Assembly (NCBI RefSeq): GCF_000426825.1
Contig: NZ_AUGC01000005.1
Location: forward strand, 1 to 64,000
DNA length: 64,000 nt
From: Thermonema rossianum DSM 10300
GTDB taxonomy: Bacteria; Bacteroidota; Bacteroidia; Cytophagales; Thermonemataceae
Direction: 5' to 3'
Shown here: piece after piece, positions 51,395 through 60,861 of the stretch
Numbering within the stretch: the stretch's first letter is position 1
Layout: each line of letters begins with the position of its first letter
The notes under the pieces: generated by a model
What the model saw: the letters and a program-made list of their open reading frames with translations, nothing else
What the model was told of the DNA's origin: nothing
Database searches by the model: none
Program-made: the position numbers and the translations under genes

Positions 51395-53830
51395 TTACAT
51401 GCCCTCGCCGCCATCGAAATCACCGCCGTCGAAGCCGCCATTCCGGTTGCGGTTCTGCCGGCGTTTGAGTTGTTTGCCGAAGGTGTATTGGAAGCTGAAC
51501 ATGATGGTACGTGTATTCCCTCTAAATTCGAAGTAGTTATAAAGAGCATCGGTGCGGCGCTCGCTGCCGAAGCGCATGCTTTGAGCTATATCGCGCACAT
51601 TCAGGCTGAGGGTGCCCTTTTGCTGCAGTACTTTTTTGCTCACGCCTATACCATTCATAAAGAAAGCAAAGCGGGTGCCCTGTGCCGTAGCCGAGGGGGA
51701 ACGGTAAAACAAATTGCCTTGCAGGCGCCAGTCGCCGGGCAGCGAAAGGGTAAGCATTGTGCGCACATCCCAGGCATAGGCATCATTGAGCACCGATTCG
51801 TCGAGGTTGCTGCCGTCGATGATGAGGCGGTAATACGAACCGCTGATGTTCCAGTTCAGCTTGCGCGAGGGTTGAAAGTTCAAGATGAGTTCACCGCCAT
51901 AGTTTTGCGAAGAAGCAATGTTTTGAGGGAAGTAAACGACCGTATCGCCTTTTTGCTGTCCCAACACGCCTTGGATGACATCTTGCGTGTATTTGTAGAA
52001 CGTATTGACGGTAATGTTGAATTTATCCCAGTCTTGTTGGTAGCCTATTTCTGCCGAATGGGTAAGTTCAGGACGTAAGAAGGGGTTCCCGCTTCTTTGC
52101 ACCAAGGGGTTGCTGAAGCTACGGAAGGGGTTCAAGTCCCGGAATGAAGGGCGGTTGATACGACGGCTGTAGGTAGCTTTTACCTTCTTGGCGTCGTCTA
52201 TGTTATAAACGACCGCGGCACTGGGGAACAGGTTGAAATAATCTAAGCGGAAGGTTTCGCCTGTGTTCAATAATTTAGACTCGGTGTAGGTTTGCTCTAC
52301 ACGCAGGCCGGCTTCCATTTCCCATTTGCCCATCCTGGCAGCCCACAACCCATAGGCTGCATGCACCTGCTCTTGATAACGGAATTCATTGCTAAAGCCG
52401 GTATTGGTGACCCACTCATTGCTCAGGCGGTCTTGCAAGAGAAAATCACGGTTGATTTCCCGGATAATACTTTTGGCACCGGCTTCTAATTTCATATTTT
52501 TTTGAATGGGGCGCTTATAGTCCACTTGGAACACCCACATGCCGTTGTTGTTGTTATTGCTTGAGCGTTGGAAAAAATCTTCGCCGTTGGAGCTGCCATC
52601 GGCAAGGAAATAGTTTTCTTCAAAATCACTTCCTTGGGTTTCCCAGTTTTGGTTATACGAGGCATAGGCGCTAAGGCTGTGGTCGCTACCCTTGATGCGC
52701 CAGTCATAATTCAGCGATACGCCATAGTTGTTTTCGTTTTCATCTTCCCATGAATAACGGTAGAAGTAGTCTGTCAGCTGACGGTTGGCATCCAGGCTTG
52801 CATTATAGACTGTGCGGTTTTGGTAGGAGTCATCCAGCCCATATACTCCTTCCAAGCGCAAAGAGTGCTTGTCATTGATAAAATGCTCTATACCGGCGGT
52901 GGCAGTGCCCGAGCGGCGCATGCGGTAGAAATCCCAATCCTGATTCAGAAAGGGTGTGGTGCCCGGCAGGAAGTTCTCGCGGCGCACGGTGATATTGCCA
53001 ATGCGGGTGTCTTGGCGCCCATTGAGGCTGCCGTAAATATTCCACTTGGGGGTTTGGTAGTTTAGGTCCACACCTGCATTGTAGCGGTCATAATTGCCAA
53101 TGCTCAGCTGTGCCGTTCCATTGAGCCCTCTGTCTTTGGGTCTTTTCAAAATGATATTGATGATACCCGCCCCACCATCGGCATCATAACGGGCCGAGGG
53201 GTTGGTAATGACTTCGATGCGCTCGATGGAAGAGGCAGGAATGCGCTCGAGCACCGCCTGGCGGCTGGTGCCTGTGAGGGCCGACTGCTTGCCGTTGATT
53301 AAAATGGTAACATTTTGGCTGCCGCGCAAACTGAGTGCCCCGTTTTCATCGACTTGTACCGAGGGGATATTGCGCAGCACGTCTGTTGCCGAACCGCCGG
53401 CATTGACCAGATCTTTGCTGACTTCATAGGTAAGGGTACCAATTCCCGTTTGCATCATTTCTTTTTCGGCAACCACTTCTACCTCTTCGAGTGCTTGCGC
53501 ATCTTGCCGCAGAGTGATGGTGCCTAACTGAATGTCTTTGCCTGCAATTTCTATTGTTTTCTTGTAGCTTTGATAACCAATGAATTCAATGGTGATTTGA
53601 TATTTCCCATTACGGGGGAAAGCCAGTGTGAAGTAACCTTCCTCATCACTGGTTGCGCCTGTAAAAGCTTGTGCTTCTTGTGGAATGGTACCAACAATGG
53701 TAGCATAGGGGAGGGGCTTGCCTTCGCTATCTACCACTCTGCCGCTTACCTTGCCTTGTGCCCACAGGCTCGATGCACTCAGCATCAAGCCCATCATGAG
53801 TAATAGCCGTGCATACATACTCTTTTTCAC
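51395..53830 (-). CDS. Outer-membrane beta-barrel family protein (TonB-receptor-like)
   Basis: An 811-residue protein with signal peptide (1-25, LWAQG). It has a carboxypeptidase-regulatory domain (about 27-110, GKVSGRVVDSEGKPLPYATI), a plug (about 125-225, SATDVLRNIPSVQVDENGALSLRGSQNVTILINGKQSAL, SIERIEVITNPSARYDADGGAGIINI), then a barrel ending FSFQYTFG. A 26-residue tail rich in Arg, Asn, Gly and Asp (RNGGFDGGDFDGGEGM) follows the last strand and would lie in the periplasm. It is of the OMP_b-brl_3 type common in Bacteroidota. Single gene, not next to a GLPGLI gene. Substrate unknown. Confidence 0.9.
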   Translation of the reverse strand: MKKSMYARLLLMMGLMLSASSLWAQGKVSGRVVDSEGKPLPYATIVGTIPQEAQAFTGATSDEEGYFTLAFPRNGKYQITIEFIGYQSYKKTIEIAGKDIQLGTITLRQDAQALEEVEVVAEKEMMQTGIGTLTYEVSKDLVNAGGSATDVLRNIPSVQVDENGALSLRGSQNVTILINGKQSALTGTSRQAVLERIPASSIERIEVITNPSARYDADGGAGIINIILKRPKDRGLNGTAQLSIGNYDRYNAGVDLNYQTPKWNIYGSLNGRQDTRIGNITVRRENFLPGTTPFLNQDWDFYRMRRSGTATAGIEHFINDKHSLRLEGVYGLDDSYQNRTVYNASLDANRQLTDYFYRYSWEDENENNYGVSLNYDWRIKGSDHSLSAYASYNQNWETQGSDFEENYFLADGSSNGEDFFQRSSNNNNNGMWVFQVDYKRPIQKNMKLEAGAKSIIREINRDFLLQDRLSNEWVTNTGFSNEFRYQEQVHAAYGLWAARMGKWEMEAGLRVEQTYTESKLLNTGETFRLDYFNLFPSAAVVYNIDDAKKVKATYSRRINRPSFRDLNPFRSFSNPLVQRSGNPFLRPELTHSAEIGYQQDWDKFNITVNTFYKYTQDVIQGVLGQQKGDTVVYFPQNIASSQNYGGELILNFQPSRKLNWNISGSYYRLIIDGSNLDESVLNDAYAWDVRTMLTLSLPGDWRLQGNLFYRSPSATAQGTRFAFFMNGIGVSKKVLQQKGTLSLNVRDIAQSMRFGSERRTDALYNYFEFRGNTRTIMFSFQYTFGKQLKRRQNRNRNGGFDGGDFDGGEGM

Positions 53831-53986
53831 TTTGTTCTTTTTTAGTATTTGACAATAAATCTGAAGTAAAGTTTTTTCTTACTTTTTTGCTTTGCATGGT
53901 AATAACGAGCCGGCAGGCTGTTTTTATATATGCCTTCTCAAAATTTATGGATGTCCGGAAGTGATTTTTTGCTTTCTAAAGCAAGA

Positions 53987-54004
53987 AAAGCCCCGGAGGG
54001 CTTT
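53987..54004 (-). terminator. Weak terminator after the helicase gene
   Basis: AAAGCCC and GGGCTTT pair around CGGA; minus-strand T-rich TCTTGC follows. Confidence 0.5.
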
Positions 54005-54035
54005 GTCTTGTTTTTTATGTTTTAAAAGAGCCGGG

Positions 54036-55715
54036 CTATTGTTTGATGCGTGGGCGTCGTTTTTTCTTGCTGCCTTCTGACACTTCAATGTTTACCCGTT
54101 TGCCTTTGATTTGGCGGTTTTGCATCTCCCGCACAACCATCTGAGCAACATCTTGTGGCACTTCTACAAACGAGAAGTTGTCGAGCAGTTCAATTTCACC
54201 GATGCTTTTGCCCGGAATACCTGTTTCGCCGGCAATGGCACCTACGATGTCGTTGGGGCGCACTCTGTCTTTTTTACCTACACTTAAAAAGAGGCGCGTC
54301 ATGGGACCGTTGTCCCGGTTGCGGCTTTTACGCTTCTTGCGGGTGAGGTCTTGGTTGTAGCCATTGGACGAAAACGACGTCTTTTCCGGCCGGAAGCTTA
54401 CTTCTTGTTCTTCTTTTAACAGGTGTCCCAATTGTTTTTGCAACAACACCATGGCTACCTCTTCGGCACTTATGCCTGCTTCGTATAGCGCATGCAGTGC
54501 CGTTTTGATTTCATCATGAGGCTGCGCTGCTTGAAGGTTTTCTATTTCAGCTTGTAATTTCTTTAAGTGAAATGCAAGGATATCCTGCTTGGTGGGCGGG
54601 TCTATTTTGTTGATTTTGCCTTTGGTGTAGCGCTCAATGTCGCGCAGGCGATATTGGTCTTTGCGTGAAGACACGAGGTTGATGGCCACGCCATGCCTTC
54701 CGGCTCTACCGGTTCGCCCGATGCGATGCACATAGTACTCCTCATCCAAGGGCAGGTCATAGTTAAAGACCGCCTCCACGTTCTCTACATCGATACCGCG
54801 CGCCGCCACGTCGGTAGCAACCAGCACTTGGCAATTGCTATTGCGGAATTGGCGCATCACCTTGTCGCGCTGTGCTTGCGAGAGGTCGCCATGGATGACT
54901 TCGGCGCGTATGCCCAAGCGGTTAAGAGAGTCGGCCACCTCGTCGGCGGTACGCTTCATGTTGCAAAAGATGACACTTAGTTCATAACCATAGGCTTGAA
55001 TAAAGCGGGCAATCAGTTGCGGTTTCAGCGGCTCTTTTACCTCACAATAATATTGCTCGATACGCTCTACGGTGAGCTCCTTGCGGGCAATCTTGATGAT
55101 TTCGGGGTTTTGCTGATAGCGTTTGGTGAGCTCCATAATGGGGCGGGGCATGGTTGCCGAGAAAAAGACCGTTTGTTTCTCTTCGGGCATGCGCTGCAAG
55201 ATATGTTCTATATCCTCACGGAAGCCCATATTGAGCATTTCGTCGGCTTCGTCCAACACTATCATGCGCACGTGGTCCAGTTTGAGGGTGCCACGGTGCA
55301 AGTGGTCAATCATACGGCCGGGCGTGCCAACAATGACGTGCACCCCTTTTTTGAGGGCTCTTATTTGCTTGTCGATAGACTCGCCGCCGTAAATTGCCAG
55401 GCTGTAAATGCCTTTTTGGTATTTGCTGAGCTTGTAGATTTCTTTTTCTACCTGCACTGCCAATTCGCGTGTAGGGCAAAGCACTACGGCTTGCGGCGCT
55501 ACCAATTCGGGGTCGATGCTTTCGAGTAATGGAATCGCAAAGGCAGCTGTTTTACCGGTGCCCGTTTGGGCTTGTCCAATGACATCTCTGCCTGATAATA
55601 AAAAGGGGATGGTTTGCGATTGAATGTCAGAAGGGGTTTCATACCCCATGTCGCGTACCGCTGAGCATATCGCTTCGGATAGCCCAAGCGCTTGAAAGTT
55701 TTGAGATTGTTGCAT
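54036..55715 (-). CDS. DEAD-box RNA helicase with DbpA-type RNA-binding end
   Basis: A 559-residue helicase. Q motif (FQALGLSEAI, then PSDIQ), Walker A AQTGTGKT, DEAD box in VLDEADEML, SAT, and HRIGRTGRAGR are all present. A Lys/Arg-rich linker leads to a DbpA-like RNA-binding domain (about 468-545, FLSVGKKDRVRPNDIVGAIAGETGI) and a basic tail. This is the DeaD/CsdA layout, which remodels ribosomal RNA and mRNA, often at low temperature. Complete and typical. It is divergent from hisB. Confidence 0.95.
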   Translation of the reverse strand: MQQSQNFQALGLSEAICSAVRDMGYETPSDIQSQTIPFLLSGRDVIGQAQTGTGKTAAFAIPLLESIDPELVAPQAVVLCPTRELAVQVEKEIYKLSKYQKGIYSLAIYGGESIDKQIRALKKGVHVIVGTPGRMIDHLHRGTLKLDHVRMIVLDEADEMLNMGFREDIEHILQRMPEEKQTVFFSATMPRPIMELTKRYQQNPEIIKIARKELTVERIEQYYCEVKEPLKPQLIARFIQAYGYELSVIFCNMKRTADEVADSLNRLGIRAEVIHGDLSQAQRDKVMRQFRNSNCQVLVATDVAARGIDVENVEAVFNYDLPLDEEYYVHRIGRTGRAGRHGVAINLVSSRKDQYRLRDIERYTKGKINKIDPPTKQDILAFHLKKLQAEIENLQAAQPHDEIKTALHALYEAGISAEEVAMVLLQKQLGHLLKEEQEVSFRPEKTSFSSNGYNQDLTRKKRKSRNRDNGPMTRLFLSVGKKDRVRPNDIVGAIAGETGIPGKSIGEIELLDNFSFVEVPQDVAQMVVREMQNRQIKGKRVNIEVSEGSKKKRRPRIKQ

Positions 55716-55896
55716 ACTGTGTTTTCCTTATCTTCCTTGCCGGTGTCTTCCCCTATGACAACAGCAAGCGACAAATAAGGAATGCAACGGCTTGGAATGA
55801 TTCAAAATTTATAAAAAATGTTTTAAAACACAAAGGTAGGGATTCGCAACGGCATTTGCAAATAAAAATAGCTTTCCGGACTAAAAAAATATTTTT

Positions 55897-55904
55897 TAGC
55901 TTTG
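55897..55904 (+). promoter_or_regulatory. Probable -7 box of hisB
   Basis: TAGCTTTG fits TAnnTTTG, 23 bases before the start at 55927. TTTC about 20 bases upstream (55873-55876) could be the -33. Confidence 0.5.
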
Positions 55905-55926
55905 GCAAAAAAACAATAAACCGGCT

Positions 55927-57087
55927 ATGAGCATGAATAGCAAGAAAAAAATTCTTTTCCTTGACCGCGACGGCACCTTGATTGTGGAGCCCCCGGAAGA
56001 CTTTCAGGTGGACAGCCTCGAAAAGCTTCAGTTTGTGCCAAAAGTCATCACTGCCCTGCATCGTGTGGTTACACAAAGCGATTACCTCTTGGTCATGGTG
56101 ACCAACCAAGACGGGCTGGGCACCCAATCCTTTCCGGAAGATACCTTTTGGCCTGCCCATCAAAAAATGATGCAAACCTTTGAGCAGGAAGGTATTCGTT
56201 TTTTCGATGTGCATATTGACCGCACCTTCGAGCACGAAAATGCACCCACACGCAAGCCCCGCACAGGTCTGTTGACCCATTACATGGAAAGCGAGGAGTA
56301 TGACCTCGCCGCATCGTTTGTGGTGGGCGACCGCCTGAGCGATGTGCAGCTGGCGGCCAATTTGGGGTGCCAAGCTATTTTATACACGGCAGAGGAAGAA
56401 AAATACCGCAAATGGAAAGCCGAAGAGGAGGCGCTGAAAAAGCAATACCCTTGCTTGCGTCTGATTTGTAATGACTGGTACCGGCTGGCGGACTATGTGT
56501 TGATGCACAAGAGCCGCCGGGCACAGATACACCGCCAAACCAATGAAACGGATATAGTGGTTGCTCTGGATTTGGATACCCCCACGGAAGCTGTTATTCA
56601 AACGGGCATTCCTTTTTTTGACCATATGTTGCACCAGCTGGCGCGCCATGCAGCCTTTGGCTTGCAGCTGGAAGTGAAAGGCGACCTGGAAATAGACGAG
56701 CACCATACCATAGAAGACACCGCCTTGGCGCTGGGACAGGCTTTTGTGCAGGCACTCGGAAAGAAGTGGGGCATCCGGCGCTACGGGCATTTTTTGCTGC
56801 CTATGGATGAGACCATAGCGCAGGTGGCTGTTGACTTTTCCGGGCGCCCTTATTTGAATTTTCATGCCCAATGGCACCGGGAGCGTGTGGGGGGCATGCC
56901 TACCGAAATGGTCAAACACTTCTTTGCCTCTTTTTGCCATGCGGCGCAGTGCAACTTATATATGAGGGTGGAAGGCGAAAACGACCATCATCAAATAGAG
57001 GCTTTGTTCAAGGCTTGGGCACGTGCCATGCGTATGGCGGTAGAAATCATAGATGACCGCTTGCCTTCTACCAAGGGAACTCTTTAA
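55927..57087 (+). CDS. hisB: Bifunctional histidinol-phosphatase / imidazoleglycerol-phosphate dehydratase
   Basis: A 386-residue fusion. The N-terminal HAD phosphatase (about 5-165) carries FLDRDGTL (Asp13, Asp15), VTNQDGLG and GDRLSDVQLAANLG. The C-terminal dehydratase (about 195-386) shows ETDIVVALDLD, GIPFFDHMLHQLARHA, the HHTIED metal motif and the DNDHHQIEALFKA-type end. These catalyse two steps of histidine synthesis. Start at 55927 or the Met two codons later. It stands outside any his operon here: the next gene is a transketolase half, and the helicase is divergent. Confidence 0.96.
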   Translation: MSMNSKKKILFLDRDGTLIVEPPEDFQVDSLEKLQFVPKVITALHRVVTQSDYLLVMVTNQDGLGTQSFPEDTFWPAHQKMMQTFEQEGIRFFDVHIDRTFEHENAPTRKPRTGLLTHYMESEEYDLAASFVVGDRLSDVQLAANLGCQAILYTAEEEKYRKWKAEEEALKKQYPCLRLICNDWYRLADYVLMHKSRRAQIHRQTNETDIVVALDLDTPTEAVIQTGIPFFDHMLHQLARHAAFGLQLEVKGDLEIDEHHTIEDTALALGQAFVQALGKKWGIRRYGHFLLPMDETIAQVAVDFSGRPYLNFHAQWHRERVGGMPTEMVKHFFASFCHAAQCNLYMRVEGENDHHQIEALFKAWARAMRMAVEIIDDRLPSTKGTL

Positions 57088-57093
57088 AAGCTT

Positions 57094-57101
57094 TATATTT
57101 G
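57094..57101 (+). promoter_or_regulatory. Probable -7 box of the transketolase gene
   Basis: TATATTTG is an exact TAnnTTTG, 43 bases before the ATG at 57144. No good -33 at the usual distance. Confidence 0.45.
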
Positions 57102-57143
57102 CCCGGGTGAAACCAACACAACCATAAAAAATAAGCTCTCATT

Positions 57144-58100
57144 ATGACATCTTTTCAAATACTTGGGCACAAAGACACCCGTTCGGGCTTTGGCGACGGC
57201 TTGCTTGAAGTAGGCAAGCAAAACCCCGAGGTAGTTGCTTTATGTGCAGACCTCACCGGCTCGCTTAAGATGACCGCTTTCCAAAAAGCATTTCCCGGGC
57301 GCTTTTTTGAAGTGGGCATTGCCGAAGCCAACATGATGGGCATTGCTGCCGGCTTGAGCATTGCCGGCAAAATCCCTTATACCGGTACCTTTGCCAACTT
57401 CTCGACCGGGCGTGTTTACGACCAAATCCGGCAGTCTATTGCCTACTCGCATAAAAATGTGAAAATATGTGCTTCGCATGCGGGCATCACCTTGGGCGAA
57501 GACGGAGCCACCCACCAAATCTTGGAAGACATCGGTATGATGAAGATGCTGCCCGGCATGGTGGTTATCAATCCTTGCGATTACAATCAGACCAAGGCGG
57601 CTACCATTGCCATCGCCGAGCATTACGGCCCGGTATATTTGCGTTTTGGGCGCCCCAAAGTGCCGGTGTTTATCCCCGAAGACATGCCTTTTGTTATAGG
57701 AAAAGCGCTGCATTTGCTGCCCGGTACCGACCTGACCATTTTTGCTACTGGCCACATGGTCTGGAAATCAATAGAAGCCGCAGAGCAGCTGGCAAAAGAG
57801 GGCATATCCGCAGAAGTTATCAATATACACACCATTAAGCCCCTGGATGAAGAGGCGGTGCTGGATGCCGTCAGCAAGACACGGGCGGTGGTCACTGCCG
57901 AAGAGCACCAACGCAATGGCGGATTGGGTGACAGCATTGCGCAGCTGCTGGCACGCAGGCTGCCGGCACCTATGGAGATGGTAGCTGTCAACGACTCATT
58001 CGGTGAAAGCGGCAAGCCCGAAGAGCTCATGGAAAAATATGGTCTTTCGACCCGCCATGTGGTGGAAGCAGCCAAGCGCGTACTTGAAAGAAAAAAATAA
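57144..58100 (+). CDS. Transketolase C-terminal half (split subunit)
   Basis: A 318-residue protein with the pyrimidine-binding and C-terminal domains of a split transketolase: [12 protein letters not shown], the catalytic-Glu block [36 protein letters not shown] and a C-terminal [16 protein letters not shown]. The thiamine-diphosphate domain is absent, so a separate N-terminal subunit is required; Bacteroidota often place it next door, but neither neighbour in this window is it. Together the halves move two-carbon ketol units in the pentose-phosphate pathway. Start ATG at 57144. Confidence 0.93.
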   Translation: MTSFQILGHKDTRSGFGDGLLEVGKQNPEVVALCADLTGSLKMTAFQKAFPGRFFEVGIAEANMMGIAAGLSIAGKIPYTGTFANFSTGRVYDQIRQSIAYSHKNVKICASHAGITLGEDGATHQILEDIGMMKMLPGMVVINPCDYNQTKAATIAIAEHYGPVYLRFGRPKVPVFIPEDMPFVIGKALHLLPGTDLTIFATGHMVWKSIEAAEQLAKEGISAEVINIHTIKPLDEEAVLDAVSKTRAVVTAEEHQRNGGLGDSIAQLLARRLPAPMEMVAVNDSFGESGKPEELMEKYGLSTRHVVEAAKRVLERKK

Positions 58101-58155
58101 ATTTGTTCATGCCTCTTAAACCTTTGCCGCCCGGCAGGGTCTAATAAGCAAGATG

Positions 58156-58185
58156 AAAAAGACCTGTAGTCACAGGTCTTTTTTT
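58156..58185 (+). terminator. Terminator of the transketolase gene
   Basis: AAAAAGACCTGT (58156-58167) and ACAGGTCTTTTT (58172-58183), 4-base loop. Confidence 0.9.
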
Positions 58186-58207
58186 GCCTTGAAGTAACCG
58201 TGCTTAT

Positions 58208-58747
58208 ATGGAAGATAAGGAGCTTTTAGCACTGATAAAAAAAGAAGAGAGCCGGCAATATGGGTTTCAGCTGTTGGTGCGCAAATATCAAAAGCAAGTA
58301 TATCATCATATCAGGCGGATGGTCATCAGCCACGAAGATGCCGACGACCTGACGCAAGAAACCTTCGTGAAGGTATGGCAAAACATAGATAAGTTCAGGG
58401 AAGACGCCAAACTTTACACCTGGATTTACCGCATTGCCACCAATGAAACGCTGCGTTTTCTGGACAAAAAAAAGCGCCGTTGGGGCTTGCCCCTGGTCAA
58501 TGTGGAAGAGCAGCTCGAGAAACTGGTGGACAACGGCCCTTACATCAGTGGCGATGAAATCAGTCGTAAACTCCAGAAAGCTATGCTTCGACTGCCTGAA
58601 AAGCAACGGCTTGTCTTTCAAATGAAGTATTTCGACGACATGAAATATGACGAAATAGCCGAAGTGCTGGGTACCACGGTGGGCAATTTGAAGGCGGCTT
58701 ATCACTGGGCTGTCAAGAAAATAGAGGCATCTTTAAAGGAAGATTAA
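58208..58747 (+). CDS. ECF RNA polymerase sigma factor
   Basis: A 179-residue sigma-70 family extracytoplasmic-function factor. Region 2 (about 20-90: ISHEDADDLTQETFVKVWQNI, then YTWIYRIATNETL) binds the -10 element. Region 4 (about 120-175: LPEKQRLVFQMKYFDDMKYDEIAEVLGTTVGNLKAAYHWAVKKI) binds -35. It starts a co-directed group with a membrane-anchored protein (66 bp) and a Spy-like periplasmic protein, a common Bacteroidota order that suggests envelope-stress control. Confidence 0.96.
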   Translation: MEDKELLALIKKEESRQYGFQLLVRKYQKQVYHHIRRMVISHEDADDLTQETFVKVWQNIDKFREDAKLYTWIYRIATNETLRFLDKKKRRWGLPLVNVEEQLEKLVDNGPYISGDEISRKLQKAMLRLPEKQRLVFQMKYFDDMKYDEIAEVLGTTVGNLKAAYHWAVKKIEASLKED

Positions 58748-58812
58748 ACCTTACATGTGCAAAAGGTGTCTAATAAACTGAAAAAGAGAAGTACTTTAAA
58801 AACAGAAAGAGG

Positions 58813-59262
58813 ATGAGTTGGTATGAAGAAGGCAAAAAAAACCTCTTTGAAGTGCCGGAAGGTTACTTCGATGAGCTGCCGCAGCGCATACAACGCAGGA
58901 TAGAGGCAAAAAAGAAAGGACGCCCATGGTATGCAAGGCTGCAAGGGGTATTGATGCAGCCACGTTGGGCAGTGTCGGTATCGGTGGCGGTGCTGGCCGC
59001 TTTGGTCTTTTGGTTCTCGCCCAACAGCACCAAGCATGAGCGCATGATTCAGAACATAGATGACCAAATATTGATAGAATATTTGTCTCATGAGGTGCCT
59101 TCGTCGCGCTTGATTGAAGAAGTGCCCGAAGATGAATGGGAGGAAATTATGGGTGAGCTGGAGATAGAACAAGAAACATGGAAATACGACGGGCAGCTAC
59201 CGGCCGAAGAGCACAAACCAACGACCTATGATTCCATAGAGTCATCGACCCGGCAGTTGTAA
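58813..59262 (+). CDS. Single-span membrane protein, likely anti-sigma partner
   Basis: A 149-residue protein. The N-terminal 55 residues face the cytoplasm (LFEVPEGYFDELPQRIQRRI is a motif frequent in proteins encoded after Bacteroidota ECF sigma genes). One membrane segment lies at about 58-74 (VSVSVAVLAALVFWF), and an acidic outer domain follows. The size and place fit an anti-sigma factor or its partner; no zinc HxxxCxxC motif is seen, so it is not a ZAS type. It begins 65 bp after the sigma gene. Confidence 0.75.
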   Translation: MSWYEEGKKNLFEVPEGYFDELPQRIQRRIEAKKKGRPWYARLQGVLMQPRWAVSVSVAVLAALVFWFSPNSTKHERMIQNIDDQILIEYLSHEVPSSRLIEEVPEDEWEEIMGELEIEQETWKYDGQLPAEEHKPTTYDSIESSTRQL

Positions 59263-59286
59263 AAAACTTACTAAAATCAGTAGGCT

Positions 59287-59748
59287 ATGTATCGACTTTT
59301 GAATGCTTGTATCCTTATCATATCTGTCTTTTGCTGGCTGTTGGCAGGCATAAACACCCCCGCGCATGCCCAAGGACCCGGCGGAGGCCGTTGGCAGCAA
59401 ATTGTGGAAGCACGCAAGGAGTTTATCAAATCACGCATACGCTTGCGCCCCGAACAAGAAGAGCGCTTTTGGAAAGACTATGAGGAATACATGCGGGCAC
59501 GCCAACAGCTGCTCGTGGAGCGCCGGCGCCTGAAGCCGGAAAGTGTGAGCCGTACGGCATCCGATGCCGAGTTATATGCCTTCATAGAGCAGCATATGGC
59601 ACTCAAGAAAAGGGAAATAGAGCTGGAAGAGCAATATTATCGCCGCTTCAAGTCTTATTTGACAGCCGAGCAGCTGTTTGAGCTGCACAAGACCGAGCAA
59701 GAGTTTGTCCGCTGGTTGTTGGAAGAGTTGCGCGAGCGCCGGCGGTGA
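59287..59748 (+). CDS. Spy/CpxP-like periplasmic protein
   Basis: A 153-residue protein with signal peptide (1-29, PAHAQ) and an all-helical mature part very rich in Arg, Glu and Gln (KEFIKSRIRLRPEQEERFWKDYEEYMRARQQ and LTAEQLFELHKTEQEF). The LRPEQEERFW and LTAEQ turns resemble the LTxxQ repeats of Spy/CpxP chaperones and related periplasmic sensors. With the ECF sigma factor upstream it likely belongs to an envelope-stress regulon. Starts 24 bp after the preceding gene. Confidence 0.85.
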   Translation: MYRLLNACILIISVFCWLLAGINTPAHAQGPGGGRWQQIVEARKEFIKSRIRLRPEQEERFWKDYEEYMRARQQLLVERRRLKPESVSRTASDAELYAFIEQHMALKKREIELEEQYYRRFKSYLTAEQLFELHKTEQEFVRWLLEELRERRR

Positions 59749-59796
59749 GTCCAAAAATACCTCTCACCTTTTCTTTTGTAATGGAGCAGTTGTCAT

Positions 59797-60006
59797 ATGT
59801 GGCAGCTGCTTTTTTGTTGGGCTGCCACAGTAGTTGCCTTTGGCTTATTGTTGAGAAATTCGACTTATAAAGGCAGTCTGTACTATCAACAAGTGTACGA
59901 ATGGGCGCTGTCCATGCCGGAAAGTTTTATGGAGAAAGATAAAAGAGAGCGGGAAGGCTTGGTAAAGGCAGCACGGGCGCTTTCAAAACAGCAGCAAATG
60001 CAGTAG
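59797..60006 (+). CDS. Possible small membrane protein
   Basis: A 69-residue reading frame 48 bp after the Spy-like gene: one hydrophobic segment (about 3-18, LLFCWAATVVAFGLLL) followed by a charged helix (ESFMEKDKREREGLVKAARAL). It ends 36 bp before a strong hairpin. Position and protein-like composition support it; no family is recognised. Confidence 0.45.
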   Translation: MWQLLFCWAATVVAFGLLLRNSTYKGSLYYQQVYEWALSMPESFMEKDKREREGLVKAARALSKQQQMQ

Positions 60007-60042
60007 GAAATAGCCGTGAGAACTTCCGTCCGAAAAAACAAA

Positions 60043-60077
60043 CCTTCTGCAGAGACTTTTTAGCTTTCTGCAGAAGG
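60043..60077. terminator. Bidirectional hairpin between convergent genes
   Basis: CCTTCTGCAGA (60043-60053) pairs with TCTGCAGAAGG (60067-60077), 11 bp, with TTTTT in the loop. Confidence 0.7.
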
Positions 60078-60122
60078 TACTTTGTGTGCGTAGGGCAATG
60101 CCCAACGCCAAACAACTGACGC

Positions 60123-60833
60123 TTATTGCTTGTTGGCTTTAAGTGTAATACTTAAGTTGATTTCGGGATTGATGATTTTATCTTCTATGGTTTGGTCTTT
60201 GCCGTAGTTTATGTTCCAATCGTAGCGGTTGATGTTGAATTTAGCTACGGCTTCCACGCCATCGTCGGTAACGGTAATTTTGGCAGGGAAGCTCACGCCT
60301 TTGGTTACTCCTTTGATGGTCAAGTTGCCGCTTACTTCGTGGGTGGGGTCGGCAATGCTAAAGTTGGGATCTACCTCGCCACGCTCTTTGGTGTTGTCCC
60401 ATGCTTTGATTTCGGTGATTTCAAAGGAGGCTTCCGGGTAGGTCTCTACCTCAAAAAAATCGGCACTTTTCAGATGGCCGGTCAGCTTTTGGTTTTCTTC
60501 GCTGCCTTCGGGCAGGTCGGTTACTGTCAGGCTGTTCATGTCTACCACGAACTTGCCGCCTACTACTTCGTTGCCTTTTACATGCAGCTCACCACTTTTG
60601 AGTTTGAGAAAACCTTCGTGGCGGCTTCCTATTTTTTTGCTGCCAATCCAATCGATCCGGCTGTTTTCCAAATCTACGGCATAGGTAACAGCCTGTGCCT
60701 CTTCTTGGGCTTGTTCTTCGGTCTTGGCTTGTGCTTCGCCGGTTTCGGCTTTGTCACTTTCAGGAGTGCTTTCGCAGCTGAACAATAAGCCGCTTATGGC
60801 TACAATGCTAAGTGCATAAAATAACTTTTTCAT
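60123..60833 (-). CDS. YceI-like lipoprotein
   Basis: A 236-residue protein. A lipobox LLFSC places lipidated Cys20 after a hydrophobic signal; a Glu/Ala/Gln-rich linker (to about 46) precedes a YceI domain (about 49-236: YAVDLENSRIDWIGSKKIGSRHEGFLKLKSGELHVKG, and later VSGNLTIKGVTKGVSFP, NINRYDWNINYG). YceI proteins are lipocalin-like and can hold a polyisoprenoid chain. It would be anchored to a membrane facing the periplasm. A near-perfect promoter lies upstream. Confidence 0.94.
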   Translation of the reverse strand: MKKLFYALSIVAISGLLFSCESTPESDKAETGEAQAKTEEQAQEEAQAVTYAVDLENSRIDWIGSKKIGSRHEGFLKLKSGELHVKGNEVVGGKFVVDMNSLTVTDLPEGSEENQKLTGHLKSADFFEVETYPEASFEITEIKAWDNTKERGEVDPNFSIADPTHEVSGNLTIKGVTKGVSFPAKITVTDDGVEAVAKFNINRYDWNINYGKDQTIEDKIINPEINLSITLKANKQ

Positions 60834-60861
60834 CGCTTATTTTATTTTTAGGTTTACAATG

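Noticed and set aside
51329-52078. 249-codon plus-strand ORF
   Set aside because: Runs through the terminator and antisense to the outer-membrane barrel gene.
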